Shown in pieces: positions 8,096 through 17,900 of a stretch of 38,334 nt of DNA. The stretch lies in contig CANSPM010000038.1 in assembly GCA_947648875.1 (NCBI GenBank), forward strand, positions 1-38,334, written 5' to 3'. A program made the position numbers and the translations under genes. Origin of the DNA: an uncultured Lachnospiraceae bacterium (GTDB lineage Bacteria > Bacillota > Clostridia > Lachnospirales > Lachnospiraceae). Each line of letters opens with the position of its first letter. The first letter of the stretch is position 1. Below the pieces are notes generated by a model. It was not told the DNA's origin. It saw nothing but the letters and a program-made list of their open reading frames with translations, and did no database searches.

Positions 8096-8125
8096 TTGAC
8101 CGGTAGACCTGTAAGGCTCTATACT
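8096..8125 (+). promoter_or_regulatory. Promoter of the pentose operon
   Basis: TTGACC (8096-8101) and TATACT (8120-8125) each match the sigma-A consensus in five of six bases, with an 18-base spacer. The resulting leader is about 145 nt and contains a hairpin-forming dyad, CTCCG (8170-8174) with CGGAG (8185-8189), around CCATATGG. It also contains a 25-codon open frame (8181-8258, starting at the ATG in CCATATGG) with no ribosome site. Confidence 0.65.
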
Positions 8126-8277
8126 GGAGGTAGGGGACTCGCGTGGTCCGACATAAGCAAGAAGCATATCTCCGTCCCATATGGCGGAGAGTGGAACCCT
8201 GCGGCAGCTGGCGGAAGAGCACAACGTTTTTCACCGGACCGGCTGTATGCAGGAATAAAGAAAACAGGAGGGTAAAT

Positions 8278-9867
8278 ATGAGCAAGGAAACAATTTTGTC
8301 TGGAAAGGCAGTACTGGGCATTGAGTTTGGTTCCACCCGCATCAAGGCGGTGCTGGTGGACGAGACTCACCAGCCGGTGGCCATGGGCACCTATGACTGG
8401 GAGAATCGTCTGGAGAACAATATCTGGACTTACAGCCTTGAGGATATCTGGAAGGGGTTACAGGGCTGCTACAGGAGCCTGAAAGAGAATGTGCGGAGTA
8501 AGTACGGGGTGGCCCTGACCCGACTGGGAGCACTGGGCTTCTCCGGTATGATGCATGGCTATATGCCCTTTGATGAGAGCGGAGAACTGCTGGTGCCCTT
8601 CCGTACCTGGAGGAATACCATGACTGCCGAGGCCTGTGGAAAGCTGACGCCGATGTTCAACTTTAATATCCCTCAGAGGTGGAGCATCGCTCATCTGTAT
8701 CAGGCGATTTTAAACAACGAGGAGCATGTAAAGAATATTGCCTTTTTCACCACTCTGGCAGGGTACATACACTGGAAGCTGTCCGGGGAAAAGGTGCTGG
8801 GCGTGGGCGAGGCTTCCGGCATGTTTCCCATTGACTCTGAGATCTGCGATTTTGACGGGAATATGGTGGCGCAGTTCGACGATTTGACTGCGGGCTGTGG
8901 ATTTGGCTGGAAGTTAAGAGATATCCTGCCCAAGGTGCTGCCCGCCGGCGCGGCGGCCGGTTCTTTGACTGTAGAAGGAGCCCGGCTGCTGGACCCTGAC
9001 GGCGAACTGGAGGCAGGTGTGCCCATGTGCCCTCCGGAGGGAGACGCAGGTACCGGTATGGTGGCTACCAACAGCGTAAAGGTGCGTACCGGTAATATCT
9101 CTGCGGGTACATCCATCTTTTCCATGGTAGTGACGGAACATGCTTTGAGCAGGGTCCATGAGGAGATCGACATGGTGACCACACCGGACGGGTACCCTGT
9201 GGCTATGGTACATTGCAACAACTGCACCTCCGACCTGAATGCCTGGGTAGGTCTGTTCGAGGAGTTTGCCGGAAAATTCGGTATGAAGCCGGATAGGAAT
9301 GAACTGTATGGCACCCTGTACAGGGAGGCCCTTACCGCCGAACCCGACTGCGGCGGTCTGATGGCATACAATTATTTCTCCGGCGAGCCGGTGACGGGAT
9401 TAAATGCGGGGAGACCCATGTTTGTGCGCATTCCCGACGCGCGTTTCAGCCTGGCGAATTTTATGCGGAGCCATTTATACAGCGCAATGGCGGCTTTGAA
9501 GATCGGTAACGATATCCTGCTGAAGGAAGAGCAGGTTGAGGTGGACTCCCTGATGGGCCACGGCGGTCTGTTTAAAACTCCGGTGGTGGGACAGCAGCTG
9601 ATGGCGGCGGCCATGAACGCGCCGGTGACTGTGATGGATACTGCCAGCGAGGGCGGCGCCTGGGGCATGGCGGTACTGGCATGCTTTATGGCGGAGAAGG
9701 AAGCGGGGGAGACATTGCCGGATTACCTGTCAGACAGGATCTTTGCGGGGCAGAGCGGCACGACCATTGCGCCCAAGGCGGAGGATGTGGCTGGATTTGA
9801 CGCGTTTATAGAGAAGTATAAGGCGACTTTGCCTGCGGAGAAGGCGGCAGTAGTGGGACTGAACTAA
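8278..9867 (+). CDS. FGGY family carbohydrate kinase, probable pentulose kinase (L-ribulokinase-like)
   Basis: A 529-residue sugar kinase with two actin-like ATPase domains. The N-terminal phosphate loop is [16 protein letters not shown] (residues 14-29), and [16 protein letters not shown] carries the sugar-side segment. The central [20 protein letters not shown] region and C-terminal [19 protein letters not shown] and [14 protein letters not shown] are the FGGY C-terminal signature. ATP-dependent phosphorylation of a ketopentose is expected. Because AraD follows directly, L-ribulose is the likely substrate, giving L-ribulose 5-phosphate, but the sequence alone does not exclude another ketopentose. 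The start at 8278 is fixed by AGGAGGG seven bases before it; the open frame extending to 8143 lies in the leader. It is the first gene of the pentose operon. Confidence 0.88.
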   Translation: MSKETILSGKAVLGIEFGSTRIKAVLVDETHQPVAMGTYDWENRLENNIWTYSLEDIWKGLQGCYRSLKENVRSKYGVALTRLGALGFSGMMHGYMPFDESGELLVPFRTWRNTMTAEACGKLTPMFNFNIPQRWSIAHLYQAILNNEEHVKNIAFFTTLAGYIHWKLSGEKVLGVGEASGMFPIDSEICDFDGNMVAQFDDLTAGCGFGWKLRDILPKVLPAGAAAGSLTVEGARLLDPDGELEAGVPMCPPEGDAGTGMVATNSVKVRTGNISAGTSIFSMVVTEHALSRVHEEIDMVTTPDGYPVAMVHCNNCTSDLNAWVGLFEEFAGKFGMKPDRNELYGTLYREALTAEPDCGGLMAYNYFSGEPVTGLNAGRPMFVRIPDARFSLANFMRSHLYSAMAALKIGNDILLKEEQVEVDSLMGHGGLFKTPVVGQQLMAAAMNAPVTVMDTASEGGAWGMAVLACFMAEKEAGETLPDYLSDRIFAGQSGTTIAPKAEDVAGFDAFIEKYKATLPAEKAAVVGLN

Positions 9868-9964
9868 GCGGCGTAGCAGAAAAGCGGAAATGTTTCAGCC
9901 CGCTCCGGGGCGACAGGGTGTGCGCCCGGAAGGAACAAATCAAATTTAAACAGGGGGATATAAA

Positions 9965-10666
9965 ATGTTAGAGGATTTAAAGCAGAAAGTATATGAGGCG
10001 AATATGGATTTGCCCCGCTATGGCCTGGTAACCTTCACCTGGGGCAATGTGAGCGCCATTGACCGGGAGAGCGGTCTGTTCGTAATTAAACCCAGCGGAG
10101 TGGAGTATGACAGATTAAAGCCCGAGGATATGGTGGTTATGGACTTAAACGGCAACAAAGTGGAGGGCAGATACAATCCCTCTTCGGACACTGCCACCCA
10201 TCTGGAGTTGTACAAGGCATTTCCGGAAATCGGCGGTGTGGTACACACACACTCATCCTATGCCACCAGCTGGGCCCAGGCGGGCAGGGACATCCCCTGC
10301 TATGGAACCACCCATGCCGACTATATTTACGGCGCGGTTCCCTGTGTCAGATGCCTGACCAGGGAGGAGATCGAGGATGCCTACGAGGAGAACACGGGAC
10401 TTTTGATTGTGAGTGAGTTCAGACGCCTGAACAAAGATCCTATGGCAGTGCCTGCGGTGTTGTGCAAGAACCATGGTCCCTTCGCCTGGGGCAAGGATGC
10501 AAAAGACGCGGTACACAATGCCGTGGTGCTGGAGGAGGTGGCCAAGATGGCATACCGCGCGGAGACCATCAATCCAAGGATACAGCCTGCTCCCCAGGAA
10601 TTGCAGGATAAACATTATTACCGCAAGCATGGAGCGAATGCCTATTACGGACAGAAAGAGCAATAA
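9965..10666 (+). CDS. araD: L-ribulose-5-phosphate 4-epimerase
   Basis: A 233-residue class II aldolase-fold enzyme that converts L-ribulose 5-phosphate to D-xylulose 5-phosphate in the cytoplasm. Zinc ligands His94 and His96 ([12 protein letters not shown]) and His170 ([11 protein letters not shown]) are present, as are Asp75 in SSDTATH, Asp119 in TTHADYIYG and a C-terminal Tyr in NAYYG. All of these sit one position before those of the E. coli enzyme (Asp76, His95, His97, Asp120, His171, Tyr229), which makes the assignment firm. Phosphate-binding TWGNVS and KPSGV segments are also seen. It has a GGGGG ribosome site and follows the FGGY kinase by 97 bases. Its product feeds the transketolase encoded next. 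Confidence 0.95.
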   Translation: MLEDLKQKVYEANMDLPRYGLVTFTWGNVSAIDRESGLFVIKPSGVEYDRLKPEDMVVMDLNGNKVEGRYNPSSDTATHLELYKAFPEIGGVVHTHSSYATSWAQAGRDIPCYGTTHADYIYGAVPCVRCLTREEIEDAYEENTGLLIVSEFRRLNKDPMAVPAVLCKNHGPFAWGKDAKDAVHNAVVLEEVAKMAYRAETINPRIQPAPQELQDKHYYRKHGANAYYGQKEQ

Positions 10667-10778
10667 TGAGCGAATCATGGGACATTTTACTACTTTGTAT
10701 AGACGGGGAATCTGTTTTATGCTAGTATTATAGTCAGAAAAAGATTGTGCCGCCAGGGGGTGGCAGAAGGAGGAAGCA

Positions 10779-11621
10779 ATGAACAATTTAGAGCTGAAAA
10801 AGCATGCTAATGACGTTCGCAAGGGCATTGTCACTGCGGTACACAGTGCAAAGGCAGGACATCCCGGCGGATCATTGTCAGCGGCAGACATGTTTACATT
10901 CCTGTATTTTGAGGAGATGAATATTGATCCGGCGAATCCCCGGAAGGAGGACAGGGATCGTTTTGTATTGTCCAAGGGGCATACAGCTCCCGGCCTGTAC
11001 TCTGCCCTGGCGAACAGGGGATATTTTCCGGTGGAGGATCTGACCACTCTCCGGAAGCTCGGTTCCTATCTACAGGGTCATCCCTGTGTACATATTCCCG
11101 GCGTGGATATGTCCTCCGGCTCTCTGGGACAGGGTATCTCCGCTGCAGTCGGCATGGCGCTGGGCGCGAAGCTGGACAACAGAGACTTCCGTGTATATAC
11201 TATGTTGGGCGACGGTGAACTGGAAGAGGGGCAGGTGTGGGAGGCATCCATGTTGGCCGGACACCGCAAGCTGGACAATCTGTGTGTGATTGTGGATAAC
11301 AACAATCTACAGATTGACGGCCCCATTGACCAGGTCTGTTCTCCTTATCCCATTGATAAGAAGTTTGAGGCGTTTAACTTCCATGTGATCAATATTGACG
11401 CCCACGATCTTGACCAGATCAGGGCGGCGTTTAAGGAGGCCAGAGAAACCAAGGGAATGCCCACCTGCATTGTGATGCACAGCTTAAAGGGCAAGGGGGT
11501 TTCCTTTATGGAGAACAGCGTAGACTGGCACGGCAAGGCTCCCAATGATGAGGAGTACGCAGTGGCTATGGCCGATCTGGACAGGATCGCGGCAGAATTA
11601 GAGAAGGAGGAGCAGGCGTAA
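10779..11621 (+). CDS. Transketolase, N-terminal (TPP-binding) subunit
   Basis: A 280-residue half-transketolase. It carries the thiamine diphosphate and metal-binding motif starting at GDGELEEGQVWEA and ending at the NNN of IVDNNNLQIDG. It also has AKAGHPGGSLSAAD and SKGHTAPGLYSAL, whose histidines contact substrate and cofactor, and HSLKGKGVSFME. With the next gene it makes the complete enzyme, which moves two-carbon units between xylulose 5-phosphate and aldose phosphates. AGGAGG precedes the ATG. The stop TAA overlaps the next ATG by one base (TAATG), indicating coupled translation. A gap of 112 bases after araD contains a weak promoter-like TTGTAT-N17-TATGCT, so partly independent transcription is possible. 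Confidence 0.95.
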   Translation: MNNLELKKHANDVRKGIVTAVHSAKAGHPGGSLSAADMFTFLYFEEMNIDPANPRKEDRDRFVLSKGHTAPGLYSALANRGYFPVEDLTTLRKLGSYLQGHPCVHIPGVDMSSGSLGQGISAAVGMALGAKLDNRDFRVYTMLGDGELEEGQVWEASMLAGHRKLDNLCVIVDNNNLQIDGPIDQVCSPYPIDKKFEAFNFHVINIDAHDLDQIRAAFKEARETKGMPTCIVMHSLKGKGVSFMENSVDWHGKAPNDEEYAVAMADLDRIAAELEKEEQA

Positions 11622-12562
11622 TGGCAGACACAATCAAGAAAATCGCAACGCGTGAAAGCTATGGAAACGCGCTCAAGGAACTGGCCGAAGAGTTCCCGCA
11701 GCTGGTAGTGCTGGATGCCGACCTGGCAGCCGCTACCAAGACCGGTATTTTTAAGAAAGCGTATCCCGACAGACATATCGACTGCGGTATTGCGGAGTGT
11801 AATATGGTAGGTGTGGCGGCAGGACTGGCATCCGTAGGCAAGATTCCCTTTGTGAGTTCCTTTGCCATGTTCGCGGCGGGACGTGCCTACGAGCAGGTGC
11901 GTAACTCCGTGGGATATCCTCATTTGAATGTAAAGATTGGCGCCACCCACGCCGGCATCACCGTGGGCGAGGACGGAGCAACCCATCAGTGTAATGAGGA
12001 TCTGGCGCTGATGCGGACGATTCCCGGCATGGTGGTAATGTGCCCCTCCGATGATGTGGAGGCCAAGGCGGCGGTGCGCGCGGCTCTGGAGTATGAAGGC
12101 CCCGTGTATATTCGGTTTGGGCGTGCGGCGGTACCGGTGATCAATGACCGGCCCGATTATAAGTTTGAGATCGGCAAGGGTACAGTGGTAAGGGAAGGCA
12201 GCGATGTGACCATCGTAGCTACCGGCATCTGTGTGGACTCTGCTCTGGGTGCGGCGGAGAAACTGGCGGCGGAAGGTATTAGCGCCGAGGTGGTGAATAT
12301 CTGCACCATCAAGCCTCTGGATGAAGAGATCATTTTGAACAGCGCCAAAAAGACCGGCAAGGTAGTGACCGTGGAGGAGCACTCCGTGATCGGTGGTTTA
12401 GGCAGCGCGGTATGTGACTGCCTGTGCGCAAATCTGCCTACTCCTGTGAAGAAGCTGGGTATGCAGGATGTGTTTGGCGAGTCCGGTTCCGCCGCAGCAT
12501 TGGTGGCAAAATATGGTTTGGACGCCGAGGGCGTGTATAAGTCGGTTAAGGAATTTCTGTAA
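11621..12562 (+). CDS. Transketolase, C-terminal subunit
   Basis: A 313-residue partner subunit holding the pyrimidine-binding domain (VLDADLAAATKTG, GIAECNMVGVAAGLAS, FAMFAAGRAYEQVR) and the C-terminal transketolase domain (VTIVATGICVDSALGAAEKL, VVTVEEHSVIGGLGSAV). The glutamate in GIAECNM is the residue expected to activate the cofactor. Split transketolases of this kind are usual in Clostridia and Archaea. It starts at the ATG overlapping the previous stop, with GGAGGAGCAGGCGTA supplying the ribosome site. It is the last gene of the operon; a terminator hairpin follows 36 bases after the stop. Confidence 0.95.
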   Translation: MADTIKKIATRESYGNALKELAEEFPQLVVLDADLAAATKTGIFKKAYPDRHIDCGIAECNMVGVAAGLASVGKIPFVSSFAMFAAGRAYEQVRNSVGYPHLNVKIGATHAGITVGEDGATHQCNEDLALMRTIPGMVVMCPSDDVEAKAAVRAALEYEGPVYIRFGRAAVPVINDRPDYKFEIGKGTVVREGSDVTIVATGICVDSALGAAEKLAAEGISAEVVNICTIKPLDEEIILNSAKKTGKVVTVEEHSVIGGLGSAVCDCLCANLPTPVKKLGMQDVFGESGSAAALVAKYGLDAEGVYKSVKEFL

Positions 12563-12598
12563 TGTGACTTATCGGAAGTAAAAACATAAGGAAGAAGG

Positions 12599-12645
12599 AA
12601 CTGTCGCGAAAGCAGAAAATAATCTGCGGAAGCGGCAGTTTTTCT
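12599..12645 (+). terminator. Rho-independent terminator of the pentose operon
   Basis: AACTGTCGC (12599-12607) pairs with GCGGCAGTT (12632-12640) through one G-U pair. An inner GCAGA/TCTGC stem extends the hairpin, and a run of five T follows. Confidence 0.8.
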
Positions 12646-12692
12646 CTGCCATTAGCTAAAATAGCACGAGATCAAGAGGATGATTCTTCACA

Positions 12693-12750
12693 AATTCTTA
12701 AGATAATTTAAGAATTAATAGAGGATTATGATGCAAATGCATGTTATACT
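12693..12750 (+). promoter_or_regulatory. Putative activated promoter of the amidase gene
   Basis: A direct repeat TTAAGA-N4-TTAAGA (12698-12713, 10-base period) is embedded in a 9-bp inverted repeat AATTCTTAA/TTAAGAATT (12693-12716). Downstream are TATGAT (12727-12732) and TATACT (12745-12750) as possible -10 boxes, with no good -35. Direct repeats of 10-11 bp covering the -35 position are typical of OmpR/PhoB-type response regulators. No such regulator is in the window, so this is inference. Confidence 0.35.
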
Positions 12751-12790
12751 TATCCCATAAACGACAGAGAAAGAGGGTAGGAATTGTAAT

Positions 12791-14074
12791 ATGGGGGCAG
12801 CATTTGATGAGGATGACGACGAACTGGATTTTTCTTTTTTGCGGCAAAGTATTAGACGGGGCCCCAGGGGGGGGACTATCGATCTGAGGGCGGATACTCG
12901 GACCAGAGATCAGATGGCTAATCTCGTGTCTGAATGCTGGCAGGGGGGAAGCAGGCAGAGACAGACGGTATCGGGAGAGAGCGGACAGAGACAGGCGGCA
13001 CCAAGAGGGAGCGGACAGAGGCAGACGGTATCGGGAGAGAGTAGGCAAAGGCTGGCTGTCTCAGGAGAGAGCGGACAGAGGCAGGCAAACCAGGGAGGAA
13101 GCAAGCGGGAACAGATGTATCAGAGCGGAAGGAGACAGGGCCAGGCACCCGGTGGGCAGGTCGGACATGTATATTTGATTTCAGCCAGTCAAAGGCGGGC
13201 TCGCCAGGGAGAAACGGGTTCGCCGGGGAAAAGCGCGCAGGAACGGATGAGCGGAAGAAAGAAAGGTCCCACAAGGACCGTTGCAAAACATCCGCAGACC
13301 ATGCAGGAGAGGCAAAGCCAGAAGCTGGCAAAAATTTTGGCCCGAAAAAAGCGCCGTCTGCGTTTTCAAAAACAGTTATTGGCGATACTTTTGTGTATCC
13401 TGCTGACCGGAACCTCATACGCCGCACTGGAGTTGTGGCAGACGGCACCGGAGCAGGGCATAGAAGAGGAGACGGGCAGACAAACCATGCCGCAGGTACA
13501 GGCGGAGGGAGCGGGAGAGGACTTTGTGTGGGGGAGGGTCCAGGGCATACCGGAAAGCCAGTATATGCTGCATCCGGAATGGACGGAGGATTTTCTGACA
13601 ATCAGCGAATATTCCCGCCCCGGTGAACCGCTGGATGAAGTCAAAAACATCTTTGTACATTACACTGCCAATCCGAATACCAGTGCCGCCCAAAACAGGA
13701 GTTATTTTGAGAATCTGAAAGATAACCATGATGTCCCGGGCGCCAGTTCTCATTTTATCATCGGTATCAATGGGGAGATCCTACAGATTGTGCCTCTGGA
13801 TGAGATGGCCTATGCGGTACAGACCCGCAACATGGATTCCATATCCATAGAGTGCTGTTTTAAGAATCAGAACGGACAGTTCACCCAGGAGACTTACGAC
13901 AGTCTGATTGAGCTGCTGGCATGGCTGGTGAATACATATGAACTTGAACCGGAGGATATTCTGCGGCATTATGACTGCGGCGGAAAGAAATGTCCTCTGT
14001 ACTATGTGGAACATGAGGACGCCTGGGAAATCCTCAAGCGGGATGTGGCGGATCGCATGGCGCTGATCCATTGA
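12791..14074 (+). CDS. Membrane-anchored N-acetylmuramoyl-L-alanine amidase with cytoplasmic repeat tail
   Basis: A 427-residue protein in three parts. Residues 1-195 are polar, very basic and low in complexity, with an acidic start (DEDDDELDF) and five decapeptide repeats at 54-103. Residues about 196-218 are a membrane helix preceded by KKRRLRFQKQ, which places the tail inside the cell and the C-terminus outside. Residues 285-427 are an Amidase_2/PGRP domain that cleaves the lactyl-amide bond between MurNAc and L-Ala in peptidoglycan. Zinc ligands are His290 (FVHYTA), His393 and Cys401 (RHYDCGGKKCP). The eight-residue His-Cys spacing is the same as in T7 lysozyme, and Lys399 matches its catalytic Lys. 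An AGAGGGTAGGA site precedes the ATG. The long intracellular tail is not usual for this family; its role is unknown. Confidence 0.9.
   Translation: MGAAFDEDDDELDFSFLRQSIRRGPRGGTIDLRADTRTRDQMANLVSECWQGGSRQRQTVSGESGQRQAAPRGSGQRQTVSGESRQRLAVSGESGQRQANQGGSKREQMYQSGRRQGQAPGGQVGHVYLISASQRRARQGETGSPGKSAQERMSGRKKGPTRTVAKHPQTMQERQSQKLAKILARKKRRLRFQKQLLAILLCILLTGTSYAALELWQTAPEQGIEEETGRQTMPQVQAEGAGEDFVWGRVQGIPESQYMLHPEWTEDFLTISEYSRPGEPLDEVKNIFVHYTANPNTSAAQNRSYFENLKDNHDVPGASSHFIIGINGEILQIVPLDEMAYAVQTRNMDSISIECCFKNQNGQFTQETYDSLIELLAWLVNTYELEPEDILRHYDCGGKKCPLYYVEHEDAWEILKRDVADRMALIH
12950..13099 (+). repeat. Five tandem 30-bp repeats encoding SGQRQxxxGE decapeptides
   Basis: The units are SRQRQTVSGE, SGQRQAAPRG, SGQRQTVSGE, SRQRLAVSGE and SGQRQANQGG, in phase with the amidase reading frame. 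Copy number could vary between strains without a frameshift because the unit is a multiple of three. Confidence 0.85.
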
Positions 14075-14124
14075 TCCGAGGTGACGCGTCCGTGGTTTTG
14101 CTTCCGCCATGCGCCAGAAAACAG

Positions 14125-14153
14125 TTGCTATATAGGGGGGAATTTGGTAAAAT
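14125..14153 (+). promoter_or_regulatory. Promoter before rpe
   Basis: TTGCTA (14125-14130) and TAAAAT (14148-14153) are 17 bases apart and lie about 60 bases before the rpe start. It probably also serves the GH2 gene, since only 88 bases and no terminator separate the two. Confidence 0.5.
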
Positions 14154-14213
14154 ATTCAGTGAACAAACAGAGTACTTCTGATGAAGTGCGGAAAGAAAGT
14201 TGAGGACATGTCA

Positions 14214-14867
14214 ATGAATATTTTATCCCCTTCCATTCTGGCTGCGGATTTCTGGCAGCTGGGGCGGCAGATAGAGCAGGTCCGGCAATCGGGCGCGCAG
14301 TACTTACATATAGATGTGATGGATGGCATATTTGTGCCCTCCATCTCTTTCGGGATGCCAGTGATCACTTCCCTGCGGAAGCGGACTGACATCTTTTTTG
14401 ATGTGCATATTATGATACAGGAGCCGGAGCGGTACGCCGCACAGTTTGTCAAATGCGGTGCTAACATGGTGACTTTTCATCTGGAAGCCACAGAGCATAT
14501 ACAGGAGACCATAGACGCCATCCGGCAGGCCGGAGCCAGGGTGGGGATCAGCATTAAACCGGGCACGCCAGTGGAGGAGGTATTTCCCTGGCTGGAACAG
14601 GTGGACATGGTGCTGGTGATGACTGTGGAACCGGGCTTTGGAGGGCAGAAATACATGGACAGCTGCACGGATAAAATCCGGCGGGTGAGAAATGCCATCA
14701 CGGAGAAGGGTCTGAGGGTGGATGTGGAGATTGACGGTGGAGTGACGGCGGAAAATATTTCTGTTCCCCTGAAAGCTGGGGCTAATGTGATTGTGGCGGG
14801 TTCGGCTGTCTTCGGAGGAGATATCCCCACAAATGTACAGGCATTGATAAAGCAGATGCAGGTTTAA
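14214..14867 (+). CDS. rpe: Ribulose-phosphate 3-epimerase
   Basis: A 217-residue TIM-barrel enzyme that interconverts D-ribulose 5-phosphate and D-xylulose 5-phosphate. Family motifs in order: LSPSILAADF (4-13), HIDVMDG with His32 and Asp34, FDVHIMI with His65, VMTVEPGFGGQKYM and VEIDGGV with the second catalytic Asp. A phosphate-binding AGANVIVAGSAVFG sits near the end. The start at 14214 has GAGG eight bases upstream; the ATG at 14208 is too close to that site and 14181 has none. It works in the same pathway as the araD and transketolase genes 2-4 kb upstream but is separated from them by the amidase gene. A second rpe elsewhere in the genome is likely. Confidence 0.95.
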   Translation: MNILSPSILAADFWQLGRQIEQVRQSGAQYLHIDVMDGIFVPSISFGMPVITSLRKRTDIFFDVHIMIQEPERYAAQFVKCGANMVTFHLEATEHIQETIDAIRQAGARVGISIKPGTPVEEVFPWLEQVDMVLVMTVEPGFGGQKYMDSCTDKIRRVRNAITEKGLRVDVEIDGGVTAENISVPLKAGANVIVAGSAVFGGDIPTNVQALIKQMQV

Positions 14868-14955
14868 AAGATACGCATTCCGGTTTTTGAAGCTGTTTTT
14901 ACCAAAGGCAACACTGCAAATATCTCATATATTCATATGCCATAAGGAGGTAATA

Positions 14956-17900
14956 ATGAATCGGAAGGTGCTTTTTAACACAGAATGGCAGTTTGCCAGA
15001 ACTGCGCTGGGCGTGGCGTATGAACAGAAGGAAATATGGCAGAGGGATCTACAGCCGGTGGCTCTGCCCCATGATTGGCTGATCTGGCACACAGATCGGC
15101 TGTATGAAGATGGTATCGGCTGGTACGTGAAGGATTGGAAGGTAGAAAAAAAGGCCGGGGAGAGAATCCGCCTGCGTTTTGACGGCGTGTATATGGATTC
15201 AGCCCTATACATCAATGACTGCCTCGTGGGAGAGTGGAAATATGGTTATTCCACTTTTGAGTATGATGTGACGGAGGCTCTGGGGGAGGGAGAAAACCGG
15301 CTGGTCATGCGGGTGGTTCACCAGGCACCCAACAGTCGCTGGTACAGCGGTGCTGGCATCTATAGGAATGTATGGCTGGTGACAGTGCCCCAGGTGCATA
15401 TAGCCAGCGACGGAATCTATGTGTCCGTGGAGAAGACAGAGCAGGACTACCGGCTGCGGATAGAGACGGAACTGGCGCACGGACAGAGCGGGGTGCCGGA
15501 CCTTATGGCAGGGAAATACCAGATTCGCTATACATTGACGGGGAACGCGGATAGCGAGTCTGTGGGGAAAGCAGCCGCTGAAGATCCGGTATCAGGGGAC
15601 ACCTGGATTTGGCAGCACACGGTGGAATGCAATCATGAAAATGCTGAAGCGGACGGGCGGGTAGTGCAGACCCCGGACGGGCGCAGGCTGGAATCCGGCG
15701 CGCGCTTTAACAGTTGCTACATGGTGAAAACTCCCAGACTTTGGGACGTGGATGATCCCTGTCTGTACACCCTGCGTGTGGAATTGCTGGAGGACGGAAA
15801 GGTGACGCAGCGGGAGCATCTTAAGACAGGATTTTGCAGCAAAGAGTTTGTGCCGGAGCAGGGGTTTTTGCTCAACGGCCGGAAACTACGGCTGAACGGC
15901 GTCTGCGAACACCATGATCTGGGCGCTCTGGGGGCGGCTTTTTCCAAAGAGGCTATGCGCAGGAAATTTTTGAAACTGCGTGGCATGGGCGTAAATGCCC
16001 TGCGCACTACTCACAATATGCCTGCGCCGGAGGTTATGGAACTGGCGGACGAGTTGGGATTTCTGGTAGTTGCGGAAGCTTTTGACATGTGGGAGATGCC
16101 TAAGACCCCATATGATTATGCCCGTTTTTTCGTGGACTGGGCAGAGACGGACGTGCGAAGCTGGATTCGCCGGGACCGCAGCCATGTGAGTCTGCTGATG
16201 TGGAGTATCGGCAACGAGATTTATGACACACATGCCAGTGAACACGGACAGGAGATCACCCGCAGGCTGGTGGGCTATGTAAGGGAAAATGATCCCAGAG
16301 GGAATGCTCCCTGCACCATCGGCAGCAATTTCATGCCTTGGGAGGGCGCGCAGAAATGTGCGGATATCACCAAGATGGCGGGGTATAACTATGCGGAGCG
16401 CTACTATGAAGAACATCATGGGGCACATCCGGACTGGGTGATTTACGGCAGTGAGACGGCTTCTGTAGTAAAGAGCCGGGGAATCTATCATTTTCCCCTG
16501 GAGAGGTCTATATTGACAGACGAGGACGAGCAGTGTTCCTCTCTGGGAAACAGCGCCACCAGCTGGGGAGCGGTCAACGAGGAGTACTGTATCACCATGG
16601 ACAGGGACACGCCCTATTCCTGCGGGCAGTTTTTGTGGACCGGATTTGACTATATCGGAGAGCCCACCCCTTACCAGACTAAGAACAGTTATTTCGGACA
16701 GATCGACACGGCGGGCATTCCCAAGGATGCCTATTATATTTACAAGGGGGAATGGACCGACGGGATAAATGCCCCCTTTGTCCATATCTTCCCCTATTGG
16801 GACTTCAATGTGGGGCAGGTTATAAATGTGCGGATTGCCAGCAATCAGCCCAAGGTGGAATTGTTTGCGGACGGGAGATCCTGCGGCGCATGTGCGTTGG
16901 GCCATGAGGCGGGGGCGGGAAGAATGCTGACCGGCGATTATGTGTTGGAGTACAGGCCCGGCACGATCTGTGGGGTGGCATACGATCAGGATGGCCGGGA
17001 AGTGGCGCGGGAGTGTCACAGCACCAGCGGCGATTCGGCGGCGTTGGTATTGAAGGCGGAGAACATGCGAGGCGACCGAATATTGACCTGGCAGGGGAGC
17101 CTGACAGAGAAAGTGCAGGCCATTGGGGCGGATTGCATGACTCTGACAGCCAATGGGAAAGATATGCTCTTTGTGGAGATCTCCGCTGTGGATGAAAAGG
17201 GCTGTCCGGTGGAAAATGCCGGTGATTATGTGGAGGTGGAAGTGACCGGACCGGGCCGGTTAGTGGGGCTGGACAACGGGGACAGCACGGATTATGATCC
17301 CTATAAGGGCACTATCCGCAAACTTTTCAGCGGTAAATTGATGGCGATGGTCGCAGTGGAGGATTGCCCGGGAGAAATCCGGGTTGCAGTCCGGGATGCC
17401 CGGAAGAGCGTTCATCTGGGAGAATTGCCTGCATATACCCGGGAGGATAAAAGCAGCTTTGTCCGCAAGATACAGCAGATGAAGGGGGAGAATTTCCTGC
17501 GGGGCGCAGGTCTCTCCATAAGGGTGGAACCCGGCGAGGTGGAGGAAGGTCAGGCGCTGCTCGCTCGAAACAGTTTCATGCCTCTGGCGCAGGTGCCTGT
17601 GGGTTTTGTGCCTGTGCGAAAACTGGAATTGGTTCATGTCCCGGAGGAGGTACAAAATCCAAAGGAAATGTCTGAGGCCGCCCAGCCGGAGAACCCAATG
17701 CGGGCCTGGACGATTTTAGGGCCGGGGAATAAGCAGGTTACTCTACAGGCTGTCTGTTATCCCACTTTTGCCACAGATCAGGAGCTGATTTGGAAAGCGG
17801 TTAATGCCTCCGGCATAGAAACCAATGTGGCCAGTGTGAAGGCGCAGGGGGACAGAGCAGTTATTACGGCTCTGGGAGACGGGACATTCTATGTGCGTTG

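Noticed and set aside
10695..10723. Internal promoter before the transketolase genes
   Set aside because: TTGTAT-N17-TATGCT is too far from consensus to list as a feature.
15886..17019. 377-codon open frame on the minus strand inside the GH2 gene
   Set aside because: Antisense to the catalytic domain of a clear GH2 enzyme; no motifs and no ribosome site.
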